Positions 1 to 5,453 of a DNA stretch of 5,615 nt are shown here, in pieces. Where the stretch lies: NCBI GenBank assembly GCA_964414425.1, contig CAYPWL010000077.1, forward strand, positions 1 through 5,615. The letters run 5' to 3'. Source of the DNA: GYS-P2D sp964414425 (GTDB lineage: Bacteria; Bacteroidota; Bacteroidia; Chitinophagales; Saprospiraceae). Positions within the stretch are counted from its first letter, which is position 1. Each line of letters opens with the position of its first letter. Position numbers and translations under genes: made by a program. The notes under the pieces are model-generated. The model ran no database searches, was not told the DNA's origin, and worked only from the letters and a program-made list of their open reading frames with translations.

Positions 1-426
1 GGCGATTTCGATCATACAGGCGACAGCGTGTACATCATCGGCAGCACCTGGTGAGCCGAGTACGCTGTCATAGTGACCAACGACCATGACGGCCTTGTCT
101 GAGTTTTTTCCTTTGATGGTCGCGATGATATTTTCGGTGCGACCTACTCTGATATATCCTGAGCCCCAGTTGCGTTGAGAGTGCCCGACGAACACTTCTG
201 TAGGGATCTCCAGCTTTTCAAATTCATCTAAGATGTAGCTCTTGACAGCATGGTTTGCCGTAGTACCCATAGGATGTTTCTCTTGAGCCATCACATTGAT
301 GTGGTCCATAGCACTGATTGCAGAAAATCCATCACTGCCGGCAGGACGCACGGATATGGGATCGGAGAGTTTGATGGTGATAAAGCTCAATACAAGAATC
401 CAGAGTAAGGGTAGGTATTTAGGCAT
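1..426 (-). CDS. M28 family membrane metallopeptidase, N-terminal 142 residues (C-terminus outside window)
   Basis: This is the start of a zinc-dependent exopeptidase of family M28. The first 20 residues are a hydrophobic signal-anchor (PLLWILVLSFITI). Residues 34-80 contain FSAISAMDHINVMAQEKHPM, then a conserved region before the peptidase domain. The metal site begins at residues 118-131 with GHYDSVLGSPGAADD: H118 and D120 match the HxD zinc pair, and D130/D131 match the bridging-aspartate region. The SPGAxDD arrangement and the HPMG segment recall the ERMP1/PFF1-like branch, whose bacterial members I recall as about 750 aa with many C-terminal membrane helices; that part is not in view. 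Residues 132-134 are Val-His-Ala where M28 enzymes often have Gly-Ser-Gly. The ATG at 426 is chosen because an in-frame stop lies a short way upstream with no other ATG between. No good Shine-Dalgarno or promoter was seen. The family call is firm; the subfamily is inference. Confidence 0.85.
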   Translation of the reverse strand, partial: MPKYLPLLWILVLSFITIKLSDPISVRPAGSDGFSAISAMDHINVMAQEKHPMGTTANHAVKSYILDEFEKLEIPTEVFVGHSQRNWGSGYIRVGRTENIIATIKGKNSDKAVMVVGHYDSVLGSPGAADDVHAVACMIEIA

Positions 427-583
427 GACTTCAGATGATGAGTATGAGAAAGATATGAATTATATCAGGATGGGCGAAGTGGCTACTGATAATGACTACA
501 CTATTGTGTCGTCAGTGCGTGATATTGTGATAGGGCAGATCTGATGATAGACTATGTCGGCTACTTTTCATTAACAGTATTTT

Positions 584-603
584 AGGTGCCCATTAACGCA
601 CCT
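584..603. promoter_or_regulatory. Perfect 6-bp inverted repeat with 8-nt spacer in the divergent intergenic region
   Basis: AGGTGC and GCACCT flank the spacer CCATTAAC. The heptamer CATTAAC in the spacer also occurs at 569-575, 22 bp away, which is about two helical turns. The repeat lies between the M28 peptidase start (426, minus) and the first micro-ORF (657, plus), so it could be an operator for either. There is no T-tract, so a terminator is unlikely. A stem this short could arise by chance. Confidence 0.3.
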
Positions 604-656
604 TATGGCAACGGTTTCAGTCATAGATATATATATTACTCAAAGACATATTAGTT

Positions 657-758
657 ATGATTTCATTTATGTATTTATTAATTGTGGTAGCAGGAGCATT
701 TTTAGGCTACAAGGTGGATAGAGACTTTTTATACGCACCGGTCCGAACCAACCGATAG
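657..758 (+). CDS. Micro-protein A, 33 aa, single membrane segment with FLGYKxDRDF motif
   Basis: I do not recognise this family. The ORF starts ATG and ends TAG. Residues 4-17 (FMYLLIVVAGAFLG) form one short hydrophobic segment, followed by YKVDRDF (18-24) and a tail ending RTNR. The case for coding is the similar ORF at 887-1009. Aligned over AGAFLGYKVDRDF and TGLFLGYKMDRDF, 10 of 13 residues are identical, and the tails RTNR and RTQR also align after a two-residue gap. From the Gly-Tyr-Lys codons to the Phe, the base changes TAC/TAT and GAC/GAT are silent, and GTG/ATG gives a conservative Val/Met change, as expected under selection on protein. The stop codon lies inside a terminator-like stem (752-780), so the transcript may be just this gene. 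There is no clear Shine-Dalgarno. Function is unknown; a small inner-membrane protein is the natural guess. Confidence 0.6.
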   Translation: MISFMYLLIVVAGAFLGYKVDRDFLYAPVRTNR

Positions 759-780
759 CTCCATCTGTGTCGGCTTTTTT
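752..780 (+). terminator. Probable intrinsic terminator of micro-ORF A
   Basis: CCGATA (752-757) pairs with TGTCGG (768-773) in a 6-bp stem with one G-T wobble and a 10-nt loop, followed by C and six T (775-780). The micro-ORF A stop codon (756-758) overlaps the left arm. The stem is short, so strength is uncertain, but its position right at the gene end supports the call. Confidence 0.5.
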
Positions 781-833
781 ACAAAGGAACAATTAGCCGT
801 AGGGTATCTGTAGAGTGTTGGGGTCTTAGATGT

Positions 834-868
834 AGACAGAATGTAACTCTCTCTGTCTCTCATTTTTT
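834..868 (+). terminator. Hairpin plus T-tract just upstream of micro-ORF B (terminator or leader attenuator)
   Basis: AGACAGA (834-840) pairs perfectly with TCTGTCT (852-858) across an 11-nt loop. After CTCA comes a run of six T (863-868). Micro-ORF B begins only 18 bp later. If transcription comes from upstream, this would be an attenuator in the leader of B. Otherwise it could end a short untranslated RNA made from about 781-868. No convincing promoter was seen in that stretch. Confidence 0.35.
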
Positions 869-886
869 AAACCAGAACAACTCAAG

Positions 887-1009
887 ATGTTAATTATTAA
901 AGTAGCGATGCTTGTTACAGGCCTTTTCTTAGGCTATAAGATGGATAGAGATTTTAGCAATTTCCGCACACAGCGAAAAGTCAAAATAGTAGCGGATCGG
1001 AAAAAATAA
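887..1009 (+). CDS. Micro-protein B, 40 aa, single membrane segment with FLGYKxDRDF motif and basic tail
   Basis: Paralogue of the 33-aa ORF upstream; family not recognised. ATG to TAA. The hydrophobic segment is about residues 2-16 with one lysine at 5 (MLIIKVAMLVTGLFLG), followed by YKMDRDF (17-23). The tail SNFRTQRKVKIVADRKK is strongly basic, so the C-terminus is probably cytoplasmic by the positive-inside rule (inference). Compared with A it has one residue fewer before FLGYK and a longer tail. The last 29 bases overlap the end of the YeeZ-like gene on the other strand. That gene ends at the usual place for its family, so the overlap is real if B is real. The 128-bp gap from A contains two hairpins, so A and B may be separate transcription units. 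There is no strong Shine-Dalgarno (AACTCAAG precedes ATG). Coding status rests on the similarity between A and B. Confidence 0.62.
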   Translation: MLIIKVAMLVTGLFLGYKMDRDFSNFRTQRKVKIVADRKK

Positions 1010-1787
1010 AGCGATACCCAGTTTCCTTTTTTACTAAATCATTCTTGACGACCTTATGAGGTCCTAACTCTCGCTTAAACTGAGGTTTTTCGATAGAGAG
1101 TTTTTCACATTGAGCATTATAGAAATCTATTTTGGTCGGATGCTTATCCGCACAGACATTATAGATCTTTTGGTTGATGTCACTTGATCTGATGATCTGT
1201 TGACTCAATGCTATACAATCATCAAGATGTACCATATTAACAGGGTTTAGGCCATTGGGGATATCCTTTTTGCCACTGAACCACCTGCCTGGTTCCCGAT
1301 TGGGCCCTGCTAATCCAGACAGTCGGAGGATGACCCAATTGTAAAATCCATTTCGGACGTGCTTTTCAGCTGCGACGAGTCCAATACCTGATTGCTTAGT
1401 AGCGTTAGGTTCTACTTCCTCTGCCTGTATCTGTTGATTATCGGGATATACACCCGTAGAACTGATGAATATAATTTTGGTCTTTTCATCCAACTTAGAT
1501 AGTAGCGTGCTGATCTCAAGCGGATAGCGTGTCTCGATATGAGCTATTCTCCGACGTGGCGGGATGTTGATGTATGCGATATCGCAATCGAAGATCGATG
1601 GATCAGATACGGTAAGCTGATTACCTTCCAGTAAGAGTTGATAGGCATCGATGCCATGTTGCTCCAGAGTAGTAAGCTTATCTGCTGAGGTTGTAGTACC
1701 CTTGACGGTATATCCATTACTCACCATTTGTTTGGCAAGGGGGAGTCCCAACCATCCACATCCGATAACCGATATTGTTTGCCCCAC
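981..1787 (-). CDS. YeeZ-like NAD(P)-binding protein, atypical SDR / sugar-epimerase fold
   Basis: 268 aa, resembling E. coli YeeZ along its whole length. The N-terminal Rossmann motif is VIGCGWLGLP (7-16). ISSTGVY (108-114) follows strand 5, then LRLSGLAGPNREPGRWFSG (154-172), VNMVHLDD (183-190), IYNVCADKHP (198-207), and a C-terminus SDPLLF matching the YeeZ-type ending. Where classical SDRs have the catalytic YxxxK, this protein has KQSGIGLVAAEK (131-142) with no tyrosine, as I recall for YeeZ, so it may not act as a normal epimerase or dehydrogenase. The substrate is unknown. The start is GTG at 1787: no ATG lies between it and an in-frame stop upstream, and it places the Rossmann motif at the usual distance from the N-terminus. 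The gene follows the short-chain dehydrogenase by 8 bp, so the two are probably co-transcribed. Confidence 0.9.
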   Translation of the reverse strand: MGQTISVIGCGWLGLPLAKQMVSNGYTVKGTTTSADKLTTLEQHGIDAYQLLLEGNQLTVSDPSIFDCDIAYINIPPRRRIAHIETRYPLEISTLLSKLDEKTKIIFISSTGVYPDNQQIQAEEVEPNATKQSGIGLVAAEKHVRNGFYNWVILRLSGLAGPNREPGRWFSGKKDIPNGLNPVNMVHLDDCIALSQQIIRSSDINQKIYNVCADKHPTKIDFYNAQCEKLSIEKPQFKRELGPHKVVKNDLVKKETGYRFIFSDPLLF

Positions 1788-1795
1788 TGATTGTA

Positions 1796-2635
1796 TTAAA
1801 ATTCTGCGAAGGTCTTCGCCTTATTCAATTGCTTCCAGATCATCTTAGTGTATTTCTCAGGCCAGATTCTTTGGACCCACTGAGCGCTCTTGGCATCAGA
1901 TCCTACGATTACTCGACTCTTCTTGCGCTTGATATGATCTATGATGATATCTGCAGCCTTAGCTGGCGGCAAGGTTAGCATGCTGTTGGCTTCTGTTGGA
2001 TCGAGAGCTGCGTTGTTCTTGTCAATAGGTCTTGAGTCATTGGCGATATTAGTGGCGACACCCCCTGGATGTACGGTATGTACGATGAGGTGGGGTGCGT
2101 CTTTGATCATCTCCATGCGGAGGGATTCTGTATAGCCCCGTATGGCAAACTTAGAGGTGCAATATGCCGCCTGATAGGCGATGCCTACTAATCCAAACAG
2201 ACTCGATATATTGACGATAGCGGACTCTGGGCGACTGCGCAGATGGGAGAGGAATGCCTGAGTGCCATATACCATACCCCAGAAGTTGATACCCATGACC
2301 CAATCGAAGTTTTCCTTAGATAGCTCCTCTACACGCACCATCCCCAGAGCTACTCCCGCATTGTTGATGACGATGTCGATCTGCCCTAATGAGCTGATGG
2401 ATGCCTGCGCCCATCGGTTCATATCCTCTTGCACTGATACGTCAAATGCCTCATGATAGGTCTGTATGTTAGGATTGATCTGCTTACACTTGTCGACCAC
2501 AGACTGGAGGCGAGCACCATCGATGTCGTTCATAGAGATATGGCATCCTTCCTTGGTTAATGCCGTCACTAAGGCATGACCGATACCAGACCCTACGCCA
2601 GTGATGGCAACATGCTTTCCTTTTAAGTTTTTCAT
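1796..2635 (-). CDS. Classical short-chain dehydrogenase/reductase (SDR)
   Basis: 279 aa with every classical SDR motif. These are TGVGSGIG (12-19) for nucleotide binding, an acidic D37 after strand 2 (MNDID), NNAG (91-94), N117 in MGINFWG, S135 in ISS, and Y148-x-x-x-K152 (YCTSK). VHPGGVATNI (188-197) follows. The catalytic tetrad N-S-Y-K is therefore complete. The aspartate at the end of strand 2 often goes with NAD(H) preference, but this is inference. The C-terminal 50 residues (VIVGSDAKSAQWVQRIW onward) form an extension of the kind seen in many ~280-aa SDRs, and the substrate cannot be named. An ATG at 2698 would add 21 residues; I prefer 2635 because MKNLKGKHVAITG is the normal family N-terminus and because the extension would run through an inverted repeat at 2668-2702. 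It is the first gene of a pair with the YeeZ-like gene. Confidence 0.92.
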   Translation of the reverse strand: MKNLKGKHVAITGVGSGIGHALVTALTKEGCHISMNDIDGARLQSVVDKCKQINPNIQTYHEAFDVSVQEDMNRWAQASISSLGQIDIVINNAGVALGMVRVEELSKENFDWVMGINFWGMVYGTQAFLSHLRSRPESAIVNISSLFGLVGIAYQAAYCTSKFAIRGYTESLRMEMIKDAPHLIVHTVHPGGVATNIANDSRPIDKNNAALDPTEANSMLTLPPAKAADIIIDHIKRKKSRVIVGSDAKSAQWVQRIWPEKYTKMIWKQLNKAKTFAEF

Positions 2636-2667
2636 AGCCGTCCGTTTGACTCTAATATAGCGATACC

Positions 2668-2702
2668 ACTTGCCAATAAGTTCTATTGAAATTGGCATAA
2701 GT
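2668..2702. promoter_or_regulatory. Symmetric inverted repeat between divergent SDR and DUF3604 genes (operator candidate)
   Basis: TGCCAAT (2671-2677) and ATTGGCA (2691-2697) are perfect complements around a 13-nt spacer. ACTT (2668-2671) and AAGT (2699-2702) extend the symmetry if two bases are skipped. It lies between the preferred SDR start (2635, minus) and the DUF3604 start (2732, plus), where a regulator could affect both. No adjacent regulator gene is present, so the binding protein is unknown. Confidence 0.35.
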
Positions 2703-2731
2703 ATAGTTACCTTCCTTGGATACTTTATCTT

Positions 2732-4591
2732 ATGAAAGACCTACTATATTTATTTTGTCTGATTGTGGTATTACAGTCATGTGATAATCCAGGAGCATCG
2801 GATAGTACCACTGACAAAACTGGTAAGGGCTCCAGTAAAGCTCATACCGCTGAGCCTGGCATGAATGCATACTTTGGAGATCTACACGTTCATACGAGTT
2901 GGTCTTTTGACGCATTCATCTACAATACTCGGACGACACCTGATGATGCCTACAGATATGGCAAGGGACAGCCGATTAATGATTTCATGGGGGAGAAGAT
3001 CAAGCTAAAGCGACCCTTGGACTTTATGGCGGTGACGGATCACTCGGAGTATATGGGTGTGATGAAGTTAATGATAGACCCAGAACACGAGTTTTTTGAT
3101 CTGGATATCGCCAAAGAAATTAGAAGCCCTGATAATGCGACCTCTCTAGAGGCATTTAGGAAGATCGGTTTTACCATCGCTCGCAATGAGCCAATCAATA
3201 GCATCAACCAAGAGTCCATACGGAAAACAACTTGGCAGAGAATCGTCGATACCGCCAATGATCACTACAAGCCAGGAACGTTTACCACTTTTCCAGCCTA
3301 TGAGTGGACCTCTTCACCAGGGGACTCACTGGGTGAGGTGGCGTTCGCCAGGAATCTCCACCGTAATGTAATCTTCAGAGGAGATCACGTCCCGGAGTTA
3401 CCCTATTCTTCCTTTGATAGTCAGAATCCCGAGGAGCTCTGGAGCTGGATGGATGAGCAGCGAGAGGAAGGGATGGAGTTAATGGCAATCCCTCACAATG
3501 GCAATATGAGTGATGGGCTGATGTACGCCCTGTCACAGTTCGAAGGCAAACCCATCACTCAAGAATATGCCGAAGCCAGAATGCGTAACGAGCCAATCAA
3601 TGAGGTCGTGCAGATTAAAGGGCAGTCGATGTCTCATCCTGTATTAGCACCCAATGATGAGTTTGCAGATTTTGAGCTCTTTCAGTATACCTTCGCCACA
3701 GTGGTGCCACCACCGAGCCGACCGCAGAATAGCTTTGTTCGACAGGCCTATCAGAATGGCTTGACGTATCAACGTGATCTGGGCGCCAACCCATTTCAAT
3801 TTGGATTAATCGGAAGCTCTGATGGTCACAACTCCGCCGGACCTGTAGAGGAAGATAACTACTTTGGTAAGTTTGGCGTGAGAGATGGTACTGCCGATCG
3901 CAGGATGAACGCAACAGGACGATTCCTCAGTTCACGAGAGATGAGCGCAGCAGGATTAGCTGGTGTATGGGCCGCAGAAAATACCCGTGAGGCAATCTAT
4001 GATGCCATGGCCCGCAAAGAGACCTTTGCCACTTCTGGTACTCGCCTGAAGGTGCGATTATTCGCTGGATATGATCTGAATGACTTAGACCTCGACAGTG
4101 AGGACTGGGTGCAGACTGCTTATGACAGTGCCGTGCCGATGGGTGGCGATATCCATAACCATGATGGCAAGGCTCCTCAGTTAGTTATATGGGCCATCAA
4201 AGATCCTGAAGGTGCCAATCTCGACAGAGTTCAAGTAATTAAGGCCTATCTCGATGCTGACGGCAATCCTCGAGAGAGAATCTACAATGTCGCTTGGTCA
4301 GACGATAGAGTCGCAGATGCTGACGGCGATATCCACGCAGTAGGCAATACCGTTAATGCCGCTGAAGCGAATTATACTAACGATATCGGAGCGGTGACGC
4401 TCAGCACGATTTGGACAGATCCAGACTTCGACCCCGAGATCGAGAGTATGTATTATCTGCGGGTACTGGAGATCCCGACGCCTCGCTGGAGTACCTATGA
4501 CGCTAAGGCCTTAGGTATCCCCGTCAAAGAGGACCTCGATGCCACGATACAAGAGCGTGCATGGTCATCACCGGTGTGGTATATGCCTTAG
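2732..4591 (+). CDS. DUF3604 family lipoprotein with PHP-like metal site
   Basis: 619 aa. The N-terminus is a lipoprotein signal: MKDLLYLFCLIVVLQSC with the lipobox cysteine at C17, then a Ser/Thr/Gly-rich linker to about residue 43, so the mature protein should sit in the envelope. The body matches DUF3604 by YFGDLHVHTSWSFDAF (47-62), DFMAVTDHSEYMG (97-109), FPAYEWTS (187-194), AIPHNGN (252-258), GLIGSSDGHNSAG (358-370), ARKETFATSGTRLKVRLFAG (427-446) and the ending ERAWSSPVWYMP. Candidate ligands H52, H54, D103, H104, E191, H255, D364 and H366 follow the order HxH, DH, E, H, DxH of PHP-type metal-dependent phosphoesterases. The length is typical as I recall. No reaction is known to me for the family, so a hydrolase role is inference. 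The start is set by the signal peptide. It diverges from the SDR operon; TACTTTAT (2721-2728), too close to the ATG, is a weak promoter resemblance only. Confidence 0.93.
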   Translation: MKDLLYLFCLIVVLQSCDNPGASDSTTDKTGKGSSKAHTAEPGMNAYFGDLHVHTSWSFDAFIYNTRTTPDDAYRYGKGQPINDFMGEKIKLKRPLDFMAVTDHSEYMGVMKLMIDPEHEFFDLDIAKEIRSPDNATSLEAFRKIGFTIARNEPINSINQESIRKTTWQRIVDTANDHYKPGTFTTFPAYEWTSSPGDSLGEVAFARNLHRNVIFRGDHVPELPYSSFDSQNPEELWSWMDEQREEGMELMAIPHNGNMSDGLMYALSQFEGKPITQEYAEARMRNEPINEVVQIKGQSMSHPVLAPNDEFADFELFQYTFATVVPPPSRPQNSFVRQAYQNGLTYQRDLGANPFQFGLIGSSDGHNSAGPVEEDNYFGKFGVRDGTADRRMNATGRFLSSREMSAAGLAGVWAAENTREAIYDAMARKETFATSGTRLKVRLFAGYDLNDLDLDSEDWVQTAYDSAVPMGGDIHNHDGKAPQLVIWAIKDPEGANLDRVQVIKAYLDADGNPRERIYNVAWSDDRVADADGDIHAVGNTVNAAEANYTNDIGAVTLSTIWTDPDFDPEIESMYYLRVLEIPTPRWSTYDAKALGIPVKEDLDATIQERAWSSPVWYMP

Positions 4592-4619
4592 TTGAAAGTT
4601 GAAAGTTCAAGTAGCAGGC

Positions 4620-4640
4620 ATCGAGTAGCGAGTATCGAGT
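4620..4640. repeat. Heptamer tandem repeat ATCGAGT x3 (one imperfect)
   Basis: The units are ATCGAGT, AGCGAGT and ATCGAGT, with the same 7-bp period as the neighbouring GTTGAAA tract but unrelated sequence. GTCGAGTG at 4713-4720 may be a stray related unit. Noncoding, between convergent genes. Confidence 0.65.
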
Positions 4641-4654
4641 TGTGCTGAGATGAA

Positions 4655-4683
4655 GCGCTTTGCGTTCTTGGCGACTTTGCGAG
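4655..4683. repeat. CTTTGCG-type intergenic repeat
   Basis: CTTTGCG occurs at 4658-4664 and 4675-4681 with a degenerate CTTGGCG (4667-4673) between them, giving an 8- to 9-bp period. The complementary form CGCAAAG...CGCCAAG...CGCAAAG is a dispersed intergenic repeat type I recall from several Bacteroidota and other bacterial genomes. Copy number here cannot be checked from one window. Confidence 0.55.
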
Positions 4684-4745
4684 ATATAGAAGCCTTAGTT
4701 GAAAGTTGAAGAGTCGAGTGTTAATCGCAGTTACTTAAAACTTGC

Positions 4746-5426
4746 CTACTTCCCAACTTTGGAACTATGCTTGATTACCACGACAAATTCTCCTTTGATG
4801 GAGGGCAACGCCTCGAGTGTTGCTAATACCGCCTCGGCGCTACCCTTGTAGATGGTTTCGTAGACCTTAGAGATTTCTTTGATCACTGAGACTTCACGAT
4901 CTGTGCCGAGATATTCACCGATTTCTTTGACGCACTTCTTGATGCGATGCGGAGACTCATAGAGGGCTATGGTGTGTTCCAATTCTGCAAGGTATTTCCA
5001 ACGAGTCTGGCGCCCTTTCTTATGGGGGAGGAATCCCTCGAAGTGAAATCGATCACAGGGTATGCCACTACTGGCGAGTGCTGGTATAAGCGCTGTAGCT
5101 CCAGGCAAGCAAGTCACTGGGATATCATGCTCATGACAGGCCCTCACCAATAAAAATCCAGGATCCGAGATAGCAGGTGTGCCTGCATCTGTGATCAAGG
5201 CAATATCGATACCCGTGGTGAGCTCCTCAATAATGCGATCGACACTCCTATGCTCGTTGTGGGCATGATAGGAGCGCATAGGCGTCTCTATCTCAAAGTG
5301 CTTGAGCAACCGTCCAGAGTTGCGAGTATCTTCAGCGAGGATGTGAGCCACATCCTTAAGCACCGCTACCGCTCGATAAGTCATATCTTGTAGGTTTCCG
5401 ACGGGAGTAGGGACGAGGTAAAGCAT
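4746..5426 (-). CDS. rsmI: 16S rRNA (cytidine-1402-2'-O)-methyltransferase RsmI
   Basis: RsmI uses S-adenosylmethionine to 2'-O-methylate C1402 in the decoding centre of 16S rRNA; in E. coli it acts with RsmH on the same base. The 226-aa protein shows the tetrapyrrole-methylase fold motifs in order: LYLVPTPVGNLQDMTYRA (2-19), AEDTR (31-35), HNEHRS (56-61), TDAGTPAISDPG (79-90, usually SDAGTPGISDPG), LPGATALIPAL (107-117), FEGFLPHKKGR (119-129), YESPHR (146-151) and KGEFVVVI (211-218). It is shorter than E. coli RsmI (about 286 aa), lacking a C-terminal extension, as in many RsmI proteins. The start at 5426 is preferred over an ATG at 5459, because MLYLVPTPVGN is the family N-terminus and a TAnnTTTG promoter element lies between the two ATGs. 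The gene is convergent with the DUF3604 gene and appears to stand alone. Confidence 0.95.
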   Translation of the reverse strand: MLYLVPTPVGNLQDMTYRAVAVLKDVAHILAEDTRNSGRLLKHFEIETPMRSYHAHNEHRSVDRIIEELTTGIDIALITDAGTPAISDPGFLLVRACHEHDIPVTCLPGATALIPALASSGIPCDRFHFEGFLPHKKGRQTRWKYLAELEHTIALYESPHRIKKCVKEIGEYLGTDREVSVIKEISKVYETIYKGSAEAVLATLEALPSIKGEFVVVIKHSSKVGK

Positions 5427-5443
5427 AGCGTTTGATTTCAACA

Positions 5444-5451
5444 CAAATGTA
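5444..5451 (-). promoter_or_regulatory. rsmI: Bacteroidota -7 promoter element of rsmI
   Basis: On the minus strand this reads TACATTTG, a perfect match to the Bacteroidota primary-sigma -7 consensus TAnnTTTG. It ends 17 bp before the rsmI ATG at 5426, so the leader would be only about 10-12 nt. No -33 TTTG is visible at the usual 19-21 bp spacing, which lowers confidence. Confidence 0.5.
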
Positions 5452-5453
5452 GC

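Larger units (their letters stand above)
4585..4711. repeat. Mosaic of short-period repeats between convergent genes, bounded by a 19-bp direct repeat
   Basis: The 19-mer GCCTTAGTTGAAAGTTGAA occurs at 4585-4603 and again at 4692-4710, 107 bp apart. The left copy contains the DUF3604 stop codon (4589-4591). Within each copy is a tandem GTTGAAA heptamer: three units at 4591-4611 (the third GTTCAAG) and two at 4698-4711 (the second GTTGAAG). Other repeat tracts lie between them. I recall similar GTTGAAA-type tracts in intergenic DNA of Bacteroidota. No strong terminator hairpin was found in the region for either flanking gene. Confidence 0.75.

Noticed and set aside
425..544. Plus-strand 39-codon frame (starting MTSDDEYEKDM) divergent from the M28 start, and the longer frame beginning at 296.
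   Set aside because: The part before 427 is antisense to the peptidase gene. The remainder has no ribosome binding site or recognisable motif and occupies the region where the peptidase promoter must lie. It is acidic and protein-like in look, but nothing else supports it.
2636..2698. 21-residue N-terminal extension of the SDR from an upstream ATG.
   Set aside because: The family N-terminus starts at MKNLKGK, and the extension runs through the inverted repeat at 2668-2702.
3615..3914. 99-codon minus-strand frame inside the DUF3604 gene.
   Set aside because: It is antisense to a well-conserved coding region around the DGH metal motif and shows no domain of its own.
4585..4711. CRISPR array.
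   Set aside because: The repeat units are 7-9 bp tandem tracts or a single 19-bp pair 107 bp apart, with no regular spacers and no cas genes.
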